A stretch of 64,000 bases of DNA from Zoogloeaceae bacterium G21618-S1 (GTDB lineage: Bacteria > Pseudomonadota > Gammaproteobacteria > Burkholderiales > Rhodocyclaceae): NCBI GenBank assembly GCA_027214125.1, contig JAPWHF010000003.1, positions 248,001-312,000 on the forward strand. Reading direction: 5' to 3'. Of this stretch, positions 34,810-42,782 are shown in pieces. The notes below the pieces were generated by a model. That model was not told the DNA's origin, ran no database searches, and saw only the letters and a program-made list of their open reading frames with translations. The position numbers and the translations under genes are program-made. Positions within the stretch are counted from its first letter, which is position 1. Each line of letters opens with the position of its first letter.

Positions 34810-35094
34810 ATGACCATCACATCGACCGCCACCGACCGCCGTCCGCAGCTGTCGCCCCACTTCATGTTCCGCTGGGAAGCCAGCCAGGACGCCTACATCC
34901 TGCTCTACCCGGAAGGGCTGATCAAACTCAACCCCTCCGCCGGCGAGATCCTCAAGCGCTGCGACGGAGAACACACCGTGGCCGAGCTGATCGCCGACTT
35001 GCAGGACGCCTTCCCCGGCCCCGCCGACGACATCGACCAGGGCGTGCGCGCCTTTCTCGACGTGGCCACCGACAAGGGCTGGCTGCACGCCTGA
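34810..35094 (+). CDS. pqqD: PqqD peptide chaperone (RiPP recognition element)
   Basis: A 94-residue PqqD. The family signature is intact: RPQLSPHFMFRWEASQDAYI, LLYPEGLIKLNPSAGEILKR and CDGEHTVAELIADL. PqqD binds PqqA and presents it to the radical SAM enzyme PqqE encoded 26 bases downstream. The free-standing form is seen here, rather than the PqqC-PqqD fusion known in some bacteria. The start at ATG 34810 gives a normal length with a short N-terminal extension. Confidence 0.95.
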   Translation: MTITSTATDRRPQLSPHFMFRWEASQDAYILLYPEGLIKLNPSAGEILKRCDGEHTVAELIADLQDAFPGPADDIDQGVRAFLDVATDKGWLHA

Positions 35095-35120
35095 GCCAGA
35101 CAAGCAACAGGAGCACAACC

Positions 35121-36266
35121 ATGCCAAAAGACAGCAACGGCCTCACGCTCGACGGCCAGGGCAAGCCCCTGTGGCTGTCCCTCGAAATCACCTATCGCTG
35201 CCCGCTCAAGTGCAGCTGGTGCAACAACCCGCTGGATTTCGACGACTACGCCGCCTGCGAGCTCTCCACCGACGAATGGAAGCGCGTACTGCGCGAATCG
35301 CGTGAGCTGGGCGCCCTGCAACTGGGCTTTACCGGCGGCGAACCGCTGCAGCGGACCGACCTCGAAGAACTGGTGGCCTATGCCAACGACCTGGGCTTTT
35401 ACACCAACCTGATCACCTCCGGCATCGGCCTCACCGAAGCGCGCCTGGTGGCGCTCAAGGCAGCCGGCCTCAAGCAGATCCAGCTCTCGCTGCAGGCCAC
35501 CGAGGCCGCGGTTACCGACGCGCTGGTCGGCGCCACCGCCCACGAGCGCAAGCTCGACGCCGCCCGCCGCATCAAGGCGCACGGCTTTCCGATGGTGCTC
35601 AACATGCCGGTCTTCCGTCAGAACATCGGCATGACCGACGCGATGATCGCCTGGGCCGCCGAGCTGGGCATCGAGTACATCGAATTCGCCAACATCCAGT
35701 ACTACAACTGGGCCTTGGTGAACCGCGACGAACTCATGCCCACGCTTGAACAGGTGCGCGAAGCCGAGCAGGTGGTGCAGCGCTGGCGCGACAAGCTGGG
35801 CAAGAAGATGACGATCTACTTCGTCATCCCCGACTACTACGAAGGCCGCCCCAAGGCCTGCATGAACGGCTGGGGCGCCATCCACCTGACCATCGCCCCC
35901 GACGGCGTGGCCATGCCCTGCCAGGAAGCGCGTGTGATTCCCGGCCTCGAATTCGAATCGGTGCGTGACAAGCCGCTGGCCTGGCTGTGGCACGAGTCGC
36001 CGTTGTTCCGCAAATATCGCGGTCTCGACTGGCTGCCCGAGCCCTGTGTGTCGTGCGACGAAAAGGAAAAGGACTTCGGCGGCTGCCGTTGCCAGGCCTT
36101 TCTGCTCACCGGCGACGCCGGCAACACCGACCCCGCCTGCGGCCGCTCGCCCCATCACGCCCGGGTGCGCGAGGCCGCCGACACCGCCGCCCGCCCGCTG
36201 CGCTTCCGCAAGCCGCTGTTCAAGCGCGCCGCCGGCACCGTCACCACCGCCTTCCTGGAGGACTGA
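35121..36266 (+). CDS. pqqE: PqqA peptide cyclase PqqE (radical SAM)
   Basis: A 381-residue enzyme starting at ATG 35121 with AACAGGAG upstream. The radical SAM cluster motif CxxxCxxC is C27, C31, C34 (CPLKCSWC), followed by GFTGGEPLQRTDLEEL. The C-terminal SPASM region has IAPDGVAMPCQEARVIPG and the auxiliary cluster cysteines CVSCDEKEKDFGGCRCQAF through DPAC. PqqE joins Glu16 and Tyr20 of PqqA, the first step of PQQ synthesis. The following gene starts directly after its stop, so pqqE is probably cotranscribed with the genes below. pqqB and pqqC are absent from the window. Confidence 0.95.
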   Translation: MPKDSNGLTLDGQGKPLWLSLEITYRCPLKCSWCNNPLDFDDYAACELSTDEWKRVLRESRELGALQLGFTGGEPLQRTDLEELVAYANDLGFYTNLITSGIGLTEARLVALKAAGLKQIQLSLQATEAAVTDALVGATAHERKLDAARRIKAHGFPMVLNMPVFRQNIGMTDAMIAWAAELGIEYIEFANIQYYNWALVNRDELMPTLEQVREAEQVVQRWRDKLGKKMTIYFVIPDYYEGRPKACMNGWGAIHLTIAPDGVAMPCQEARVIPGLEFESVRDKPLAWLWHESPLFRKYRGLDWLPEPCVSCDEKEKDFGGCRCQAFLLTGDAGNTDPACGRSPHHARVREAADTAARPLRFRKPLFKRAAGTVTTAFLED

Positions 36267-36267
36267 C

Positions 36268-36363
36268 ATGCGCCACCCCTACGACACCGCGCGCGGCACC
36301 ATCGCCCTCGGCGTGCTGCTCACCCTGGCGCTGGCGGCGCTGGTGCGCCTGCTGGCCGGCTGA
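36268..36363 (+). CDS. 31-residue single-TM microprotein in the pqq operon
   Basis: ATG 36268 lies one base after the pqqE stop, with GGAGGAC just upstream as ribosome binding site. The peptide has a charged start (MRHPYDTARG) and one hydrophobic helix (TIALGVLLTLALAALVRLLA), ending AG. It ends 8 bases before the next gene. I know of no family for it; small membrane subunits or anchors of redox complexes have this form, so an accessory role for the neighbouring membrane protein is possible. Confidence 0.6.
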   Translation: MRHPYDTARGTIALGVLLTLALAALVRLLAG

Positions 36364-36371
36364 GGCGCGCC

Positions 36372-36869
36372 ATGGACATGCTGCTCGACCTCACCCTGCG
36401 CTGGGCGCACTTCATCGCCGGCATCATCTGGGTCGGCCACAACTACTCCAGCGTAGTGCAGCGCCCCAGCTGGCAGCCGCTGCGCGCCGAGGAGCTGAGC
36501 GACGACCGCAGCCCGCGCTTCCAGGCGCTGCTCAACCGTGAGCACGGCTTCTTCCGCTGGGCCTCGGTGGTCACCTGGAGCGCCGGCCTGCTGATGCTGT
36601 GGCGCCAGGGCTGGCTGAGCGACGCGCTCGCCCTGCAAGGCAGCCTGGCGCCGATCGGTGTGGGCATGTATATCGGCACGCTGATGATGCTCAACGTCTG
36701 GCTGGTGTTGTGGCCGCATCAGAAAAAGGTGCTCGGCCTGGTGCCCGCCAGCATCGACGAGCGCCTGCGCTGCTCGCGCATCACGCACCTGTCGTCGCGC
36801 ACCAACACCATGCTGTCGATCCCGCTGCTGTTCTTCATGGCCACCGGCAGCCACGGCGGCCTGCTGTGA
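36372..36869 (+). CDS. urate oxidase N-terminal-like membrane protein
   Basis: A 165-residue protein with about four membrane segments. It starts MDMLLDLTLRWAHFIAGIIW and VGHNYSSVVQRPSW, resembling the membrane domain of PuuD-type urate hydroxylases (Urate_ox_N), which have the same WxHxxxGxxWxGxxY pattern. The cytochrome c domain of full PuuD is missing, so this is the membrane part only. Conserved His residues in the first and later helices could bind haem. Its stop overlaps the GTG of the following aminotransferase gene. A role in electron transfer linked to PQQ enzymes is speculative. Confidence 0.65.
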   Translation: MDMLLDLTLRWAHFIAGIIWVGHNYSSVVQRPSWQPLRAEELSDDRSPRFQALLNREHGFFRWASVVTWSAGLLMLWRQGWLSDALALQGSLAPIGVGMYIGTLMMLNVWLVLWPHQKKVLGLVPASIDERLRCSRITHLSSRTNTMLSIPLLFFMATGSHGGLL

Positions 36870-37948
36870 CGGCCTACAGCTTTGCCGCCGGCCCCGCCCG
36901 CCTGCCCGACGCCGTGCTCGAACGCGCGCGCGACGAGTTGTTCGTCCGCGGCGTAGACGGCGCCGCCACGCTCGAGCGCCCCTTCACCGGCGACGCCTTC
37001 CGCGCCATGCTGGCCCATGCCCGCGAACGCCTCGCCGCGCTGCTCGGCCTGCCACCCGGCTACCGCATCCTGTTCCTCGCCGGCGGCGCCATGCACCAGT
37101 TCTCACTGCTGCCCATGAACCTGCTCGGCACCGCCCGCTGCGCCGCCTACGCCGACTCCGGCTACTGGTCGCAGCGCGCCATCGACGAAGCCCGGCGCTA
37201 CACCGAGGTGCTCGTCGCCGCGCGCTACATCGGCGCCACAGCGCTGGCCGCGCCCACCGCCGGCCGCTGGCACTTGCCACCGGACTGCGCTTACTGCCAC
37301 ATCACCCCCAACGAAACCGTCGACGGCCTGGCCTACCCCGAGCTGCCGCACACCGGCGCCGTACCGCTGGTGGCCGACGCCACCTCCTGCTTCCTCGCCA
37401 CGCCGCTCGACGTCAGCCGCTTCGGCCTGATCTACGCCAGCGCCCAGAAAAATCTCGGCATCGCCGGGCTCACCGTACTCGTGGTGCGCGACGCGCTGCT
37501 CGGCCGCGCCAGCCCGCAGGTGCCCGCGGCACTGAGTTACCGCATTCAGGCCCAGCAGGACAGTACCTACAACACCCCGCCCACCGCCGCCATCCATGTG
37601 GCCGCCCTGGTCTTCGACTGGATCGCCGAGTCCGGCGGCCTCACCGCGCTGGCCGCCGCCAACCGGCGCAAGGCCGAGCGGATCTACCGCGTCATCGACG
37701 GCAGCGGCGGCGTCTACACCGCCCCGGTGGTGCCCGCCCATCGTTCCGTCACCAATATCCGCTTCCACCTCGCCGACACCGCCCTCACCGAGCGCTTCGT
37801 CGCCGAGGCCGAAGCCCACGGCCTGCATCACCTGCGCGGCCACCCCCGCATCGGCGGCCTGCGCGCCAGCCTCTACAACGCCATGCCCGACGCCGGCGCC
37901 AGCGCGCTGGCCGAGTTCATGGCCGATTTTGCGCGGCGGAATGGATGA
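36866..37948 (+). CDS. SerC-like class V aminotransferase, divergent
   Basis: A 360-residue PLP enzyme starting at GTG 36866, overlapping the previous stop. SerC features are plain: FAAGPARLPDAVLERARDEL, LFLAGGAMHQFSLLPMNLL, TPNETVDGLAYPELP, the PLP lysine in SAQKNLGIAGLTVLVVRD and GGLRASLYNAMPD at the end. However, where E. coli SerC has SVMEVSHRGKEF (phosphate ligands His41, Arg42, from memory), this protein has ATLERPFTGDAF, so both residues are lost, and GHRVVGG has become GHPRIGG. It may therefore use a substrate other than phosphohydroxypyruvate. Its place in the pqq operon is notable. The fold is certain, the reaction is not. Confidence 0.75.
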   Translation: MTAYSFAAGPARLPDAVLERARDELFVRGVDGAATLERPFTGDAFRAMLAHARERLAALLGLPPGYRILFLAGGAMHQFSLLPMNLLGTARCAAYADSGYWSQRAIDEARRYTEVLVAARYIGATALAAPTAGRWHLPPDCAYCHITPNETVDGLAYPELPHTGAVPLVADATSCFLATPLDVSRFGLIYASAQKNLGIAGLTVLVVRDALLGRASPQVPAALSYRIQAQQDSTYNTPPTAAIHVAALVFDWIAESGGLTALAAANRRKAERIYRVIDGSGGVYTAPVVPAHRSVTNIRFHLADTALTERFVAEAEAHGLHHLRGHPRIGGLRASLYNAMPDAGASALAEFMADFARRNG

Positions 37949-38243
37949 GCACGCCGGCGCGGCCGCCCGACGGCAAGACGCCCGCATCCTCCGCAATGGC
38001 GGGGCGAAGCACGCGTGCCGCGCAGCGTCGCATCTGCGGTATGACTCGGCGCGGTGGAAACCGCTCATCATCGAATCGCGACAACAGCCCGGTGACGCGA
38101 GTGCAGTGCGCCAGGTCGCACGGCGCATCGCTCGCGCCCGCGTGGCGGGGCAGCGTCTCCGTGAGCGTGCTGGTCCGAACGCTGGTAACTCGCATGGACT
38201 GGCTTGCGCTGAGTGTGTCGCGCAGCAGCGGCAGATTTCCCCT

Positions 38244-38984
38244 GTGACCAGGTCCAGCCTGCCCTGGCATGATCGCCCCGGCCTCGCCGGTGGTATCGAC
38301 ACCGATGGTCGCCAGGCCGCCACCCTGTTGGAACTCGGCTTTGGCAGCGTCGAGTTCGGCACCGTCGCCGCCCATCCGCGGGCGCCCAATTCGCTCGCCC
38401 CACTGGTTGCGCGTCTTGCCGCCCTGTCATCACGCAGCGCCGATACCAGCGCCATCGGGATCAGCGTTGGCCTGTCGCCAGATGCGCCGGCCACTGCCTT
38501 GCCGGCCCAATGGCTCGACGCCTTGCACGATGCCTGGAGCGTCGCCGACTACCTGAGCTTCAACCTCAGCGCCCGCGCCCGCCGCCCCCTCCTGGCACCG
38601 GAACACCACATCATGCTGGCCGTTACCCTGCGCGCGCTGGTCCGCGAGCGCAATCGCCTGCCCCGGCATATTGCCCTGGCGCTCAAGCTGCCGCTCGGCG
38701 ACCGGCACGACCCGCTGCCCGCCCTCGCCGACACCGCGGCCCACGCCGGCTTTGACTGTCTTACCCTGGTCCTTGCCGATCCGCCCGCCCAGCGCAGCGA
38801 GCAAGTCGCCCGGCTCGCCGATCTGGCCCACCGGCTGGCTGGCGGGCCCGCCCTCGTCGCCGTCGGTGGCATCCGCAACGCCCGCGATGTCCACGTCGCG
38901 CTAGACGCAGGCGCTTCCGCGGTGCAGGTCCATCGCGCGTTCATCCACCGCGGCCCCGCTTGCTTGAAAGATCTGAGCATGTAA
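38244..38984 (+). CDS. dihydroorotate dehydrogenase-like TIM barrel, degenerate
   Basis: A 246-residue protein when started at GTG 38244; the frame is open upstream to ATG 37941 (347 residues), but those extra residues do not look like the family. The N-terminal GLAGGIDTDGRQAATLLELGFGSVEFGTV and the C-terminal ALVAVGGIRNARDVHVALDAGASAVQVHR match the FMN-binding ends of DHODH. The catalytic loop with NxSSPNTPG is replaced by NLSARARRPLL, removing the usual catalytic Ser. A Lys in ALKLPLG is kept. It may be a barrel with a different role, perhaps tied to the upstream pqq genes. The true start and the 37949-38243 gap remain unresolved. Confidence 0.55.
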   Translation: MTRSSLPWHDRPGLAGGIDTDGRQAATLLELGFGSVEFGTVAAHPRAPNSLAPLVARLAALSSRSADTSAIGISVGLSPDAPATALPAQWLDALHDAWSVADYLSFNLSARARRPLLAPEHHIMLAVTLRALVRERNRLPRHIALALKLPLGDRHDPLPALADTAAHAGFDCLTLVLADPPAQRSEQVARLADLAHRLAGGPALVAVGGIRNARDVHVALDAGASAVQVHRAFIHRGPACLKDLSM

Positions 38985-39062
38985 GGCCGCGTCATCCGGC
39001 CATTGTTGGACAATCTCGCCTCGGCGAACCGGACGCCTGGCGCACGAGACTCGCCGCCGACG

Positions 39063-39980
39063 CTAGCGGGGCGCCATCACCCGCCACACCTTGCCCACCA
39101 CATTGTGGGCCGGCACAAAGCCCCAGGCGCGGCTATCGCTGCTGTTGTCGCGGTTGTCGCCCATCACGTAGTAATGCCCCGCCGGCACCTCGCACTCGAT
39201 GCCCTCGGCGTCGATGCGGCAGTTGTCGCGCATCGGAAAATCCTGGATGACCTGAAAGCTCGGCCGCTCGGCCCGCTCGTAGATGACGCGGTACCGCGCG
39301 CCCGACAGTTGCTCTTCAAACTGGTGCATCACCGTTGCCTGCGCCGGGTCCACAAAATCCGCCACCGGCGCGCGCTTCACCACCAGGCCATTGATGCTCA
39401 ACGCCCCCCGCTGGTAGCCCACCGTGTCACCCGGCAGGCCGACCACCCGCTTCGCGTAGCGAATCAGTGGCTCGACCGGATACGCGAACACGATCACATC
39501 GCCATGCCGAATCTCGGCCGACACCGGGCGATGCGCCACCGTGATGCCGTAGCTTTCGTAATTGCCATAGCCCCACTTGCCGACGATCAGCAGCGCACCC
39601 GGCGCAATCGTCGGCTGCATCGACCGGCTAGGCATCGAGAACGGCTCCACCACGAAGGCCCGCACGCCAAACAACACCGCAACCACCACGAGCATGCAGC
39701 CCATCGCGCCATACCATCGGCTATATCCCGGCCGTACACGCCCGGCGGGCCACTGACCGGCCAGCCGGTAGGCGTGGCCCGCGGCGATGACCGACAGCAC
39801 CAAGCCGCCGAGGCCAGCAAACAGTCCAGCCGGCCCGAACCACAGAAGTCCGATCGTCACCAGCGCGAGCAGCAAATAGCCGCCCGCCCAGCGCGCGCTA
39901 CCGGCGTAGAGCAGTCCAGCGGGTGGGGCGAGGAGGCCGAGGAGTGCGGCGAGCCATTTGTTTGGAGGGCGAGGGGTCAT
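39063..39980 (-). CDS. lepB: signal peptidase I
   Basis: A 305-residue protein from ATG 39980 (MTPRPPNKWL), preceded by no strong ribosome binding site; an upstream in-frame ATG at 40052 adds 24 unlikely residues. Three hydrophobic segments (about 9-28, 33-70, 92-111) precede the catalytic part. The active-site Ser is S120 in SMPSRSMQPT and the general base is K177 in RYAKRVVGLPGD; the box MGDNRDNSSDSRAWGFVP is intact. It cleaves signal peptides of exported proteins at the outer face of the inner membrane. The multi-spanning N-terminus is longer than in E. coli LepB. It may be a second paralogue, since it lacks the usual lepA/rnc neighbours. Confidence 0.9.
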   Translation of the reverse strand: MTPRPPNKWLAALLGLLAPPAGLLYAGSARWAGGYLLLALVTIGLLWFGPAGLFAGLGGLVLSVIAAGHAYRLAGQWPAGRVRPGYSRWYGAMGCMLVVVAVLFGVRAFVVEPFSMPSRSMQPTIAPGALLIVGKWGYGNYESYGITVAHRPVSAEIRHGDVIVFAYPVEPLIRYAKRVVGLPGDTVGYQRGALSINGLVVKRAPVADFVDPAQATVMHQFEEQLSGARYRVIYERAERPSFQVIQDFPMRDNCRIDAEGIECEVPAGHYYVMGDNRDNSSDSRAWGFVPAHNVVGKVWRVMAPR

Positions 39981-40267
39981 GTCGGGACGATATCTGAAAA
40001 CAGCTGCAGCGGAGTCCGTAAGTGAACGTGAGGATCTGCGTTGGTAAGTCATCTAACCATTTCGGCTAGCTGTGCTCTGCAAAGAACTGAGATACGATGC
40101 TACAAGATGGAAAATCACAGATAGTGGCGCTACAAAAAGACCGCAGAAAGTACATTTCTGGTTCGTCGAATGAAACAACAAAAATCACTGCCGCGTGCTA
40201 TTGCACTTGAGGTGAAAAAAGCAGTTTTCGAAATCAGTATAGATATCAAACAGGTCGGAGATCGTTT

Positions 40268-42028
40268 ATGTCAGCAGAGCCAACCACTTGGCAAGCAGCA
40301 CTCGAAGCCCGCGATGATTTAGCGCAGTATGGAGACAACCGGCTCGGGCTCTTCGCGCTCGAGCTACGCTTTTCTCTGGATGATATTCATAGCGTTGCGG
40401 CAGAGTCGGTGACCGATGGAAGTGATGATAAAAAATGCGATCTCATATTCATTGATCGTGAAGAGGGGGTGGCTGTTGTTGCGCAGTGCTATTTTTGTGA
40501 CAAAGATAAGCGAAGCGCCCCCGCCAACAAGGCCTCAGATATAAATACAGCTGTCGCTTGGCTTTTACAAAGAGATGTTGCGGAGCTTCCAGAGCGCCTC
40601 CGTTCAGCTGCTACAGAATTGAGGTCGGCCATTTCTGATGGAGACATTCGACGTTTTGAAGCATGGTATGTGCACAACTTACCTGAGTCGGCCAACGTAG
40701 AAGATGAGCTTTCGACAGTAGCAGCAACAGCAAGAACAACGATTGAAGCATTGCATCCCACGTCAAAAGTGGTTGTTTCAACGTCTGAGATAGGGAGGGA
40801 TAAGATTGAATCTTGGTATCTCGAAACTCTCTCCCCTATACTTGTGAATGAAGAAATAAAAATAGACATTGAATCTGGGTTTTCGATAAAAACTGAGAAC
40901 TGGAACGCGTATGTGACTGCAATTCCCGCTCGGGTACTTCATCGTCTCTATGCCAAAAATAAAACACGCCTATTTTCTGCTAACGTTCGAGACTATCTGG
41001 GTTCTAGAAATAGTGATGTAAACATAAACAGTGGGATAAAGCGAACGGCTCAATCCTCGCCAGAGGATTTTTGGGTTTTTAATAACGGCATTACTGTTTT
41101 AACTCATCACTTCGAAGAAATTGTTGGAAAATCTCGTCGCCAGCTATTGGTTCGCGGAATATCAATTGTTAATGGTGCTCAGACCACGGGTGCAATTGGA
41201 TCTCTTCCTAAATCACCAGATTTATCGGCACTCGTCCCTGCCCGCTTTGTTCAAACAGCAAAGCCAGAGCTTATTTATGACATTATTCAATATAATAACA
41301 GCCAAAATAAGGTAACCGCGTCAGATTTTCGCAGTACAGATCGAATTCAAAAGCGGCTTCGAGACGAAGTTGCAGCTATTCCAAATGCGAAATATGAAGG
41401 TGGACGCCGAGGTGGGCATAAGGATGTGATTGAGAGAAACAAGAATCTGCTTCCTTCGTACACGGTTGGACAGGCCCTAGCTGCATATAATCAGGATCCA
41501 CTGACCGCGTACAACCTTAAAAGCGAGATCTGGATTTCCGACAAAACATATTCGCGATTTTTCAACGACGATACGACTGGAGCGCATCTTGTGCTTTGTT
41601 ATTCGTTGTTGAGATCGGTCGAGGAGGCTAAACAAACCTTAGTAGCTAAATCGAAAATAGAAACCGAACTAACGTTACAAGAGGATCAACTTCTATCGTA
41701 TTTTCGGCATAGGGGTTCGACATACCTGTTTGTCTCGGCCATTGCTGCATGCATGGAGACATTTCTCGGTAAGCGCATCGCTGTTCCTCAGCGGGTTTCG
41801 TTTGGGGTGAAAACACCGCCGAAGCAGGCCGCGCAGCATTGGGGGGATGTCGTCAAAGTGGTTTCCCCCTTCTGCCAACAACTCGTTGACGCGCTGAGCG
41901 ACGGCCTAAAGAGCAATGAGCGCGCGCAGAAGGCCATAGGGACGTTCCGAAGCCTCGTTCAAGCAACGTCAGGCGCAAATTCGGAAACATATCGGAAATT
42001 TGCTCGGTCGGTTGTCGTTTCGAAGTAA
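40268..42028 (+). CDS. AIPR-family phage defence protein
   Basis: A 586-residue protein of the AIPR (abortive infection phage resistance) family. The core motifs are RLFSANVRDYLGSRNSDVN, FWVFNNGITVLT and SIVNGAQTTGAIGSLP, followed by DIIQYNNSQNKVTASDF. The N-terminal 100 residues resemble a PD-(D/E)xK nuclease fold: D58 in KKCDLIFI, then VVAQCYF, where the usual QxK is Q73-C-Y, so the catalytic Lys appears replaced. GC content is far below that of the flanking genes, indicating transfer. It stands alone without restriction-modification partners. The 287-base AT-rich leader also holds a 50-codon open frame (40169-40321) overlapping the start, unproven. Confidence 0.85.
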   Translation: MSAEPTTWQAALEARDDLAQYGDNRLGLFALELRFSLDDIHSVAAESVTDGSDDKKCDLIFIDREEGVAVVAQCYFCDKDKRSAPANKASDINTAVAWLLQRDVAELPERLRSAATELRSAISDGDIRRFEAWYVHNLPESANVEDELSTVAATARTTIEALHPTSKVVVSTSEIGRDKIESWYLETLSPILVNEEIKIDIESGFSIKTENWNAYVTAIPARVLHRLYAKNKTRLFSANVRDYLGSRNSDVNINSGIKRTAQSSPEDFWVFNNGITVLTHHFEEIVGKSRRQLLVRGISIVNGAQTTGAIGSLPKSPDLSALVPARFVQTAKPELIYDIIQYNNSQNKVTASDFRSTDRIQKRLRDEVAAIPNAKYEGGRRGGHKDVIERNKNLLPSYTVGQALAAYNQDPLTAYNLKSEIWISDKTYSRFFNDDTTGAHLVLCYSLLRSVEEAKQTLVAKSKIETELTLQEDQLLSYFRHRGSTYLFVSAIAACMETFLGKRIAVPQRVSFGVKTPPKQAAQHWGDVVKVVSPFCQQLVDALSDGLKSNERAQKAIGTFRSLVQATSGANSETYRKFARSVVVSK

Positions 42029-42124
42029 CTCCATAAGATCTATTTGGCCAAAAACGTTTGTGGACTGTGGCTAAATGCGAGGCGGTGGAGTGTGCCTTCG
42101 GCATCATTTCCTGGATTACTCCGC

Positions 42125-42442
42125 CTACAACGGCCAAACCCACAGCAACATCGGCAAGCTGATCGTCACCACCAGGATTTCCATCGGTAGGCCGAGCCGC
42201 CAGTAGTCGCCAAAGCGGAATCCGCCCGGGCCAAGGATAAGGGTGTTGTTCTGGTGGCCGATGGGGGTGAGGAAGGCGCAGGAGCCGCCGATGGCAACGG
42301 CCATCAGGAAGGCGTCGGGGGTGGCGCCGAGCTGCTCGGCGACGCTGATGCCAATTGGGCACATGACGGCCGCGGTGGTGGCGTTGTTCAGGAAGTCGGA
42401 CAGCGTCATGGTCGCAACGAGAATCAGCGTCAGCGTGACCAC
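42125..42442 (-). pseudogene. C-terminal fragment of an SLC13 permease
   Basis: About 105 codons matching the last 105 residues of the intact permease at 45442-47253 (LILVATMTLSDFLNNATTAA, AVAIGGSCAFLTPIGHQNNT), with DNA identity around 90 percent by eye. The homology stops abruptly at about 42445, where repeat DNA begins. The remainder of the gene is missing, so no transporter can be made. It forms a direct repeat with the 3' end of the intact gene, bracketing the GGDEF-EAL gene. The stretch 42443-42782 beyond it holds a GGTCTTGAA-type repeat and no gene. Confidence 0.85.
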
Positions 42443-42467
42443 CGGACAGAGTCGCGAGTAAGAGTCG

Positions 42468-42500
42468 CGAGGGTCTGGTCTTGAATTGCGACATTCTCAA
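42468..42500. repeat. GGTCTTGAA-type intergenic repeat
   Basis: GAGGGTCTGGTCTTGAATTG followed by CGACATTCTC is a diverged copy of the repeats at 21137-21235 and 23639-23675. It sits exactly where homology between the SLC13 fragment and the intact gene ends, so it may mark the breakpoint. Confidence 0.5.
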
Positions 42501-42782
42501 CCCCGTGGCGCCCACGGCCAAGCTCTTCGAGGCGCGATGCTTGGGTTATCACGAATGACCTCCGCGCCACCGCCCGACGCACCTTTCCCCACCGCGTCGC
42601 CCACGTGGCTGCGGTCGAGTTTGGCTTGATCTTTCGCATTGATCCATCCGCTGGCGGGACTTTCCTCGCGGTGCTAAGGTGACGCGCGCTCCGATAAGGC
42701 CGAATCTGCCGAAGTCCGGGGCTTTGCGCTGCAGGCACACGATGCTGCGGCAGGTATCCGCAACGATCGCGAACGCTCCGAG

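Noticed and set aside
37945-38247. A 100-codon frame overlapping the end of the SerC-like gene by ATGA
   Set aside because: Ser/Arg-rich with no domain; the overlap is tempting, but composition and the competing frame of the DHODH-like gene make it unconvincing.
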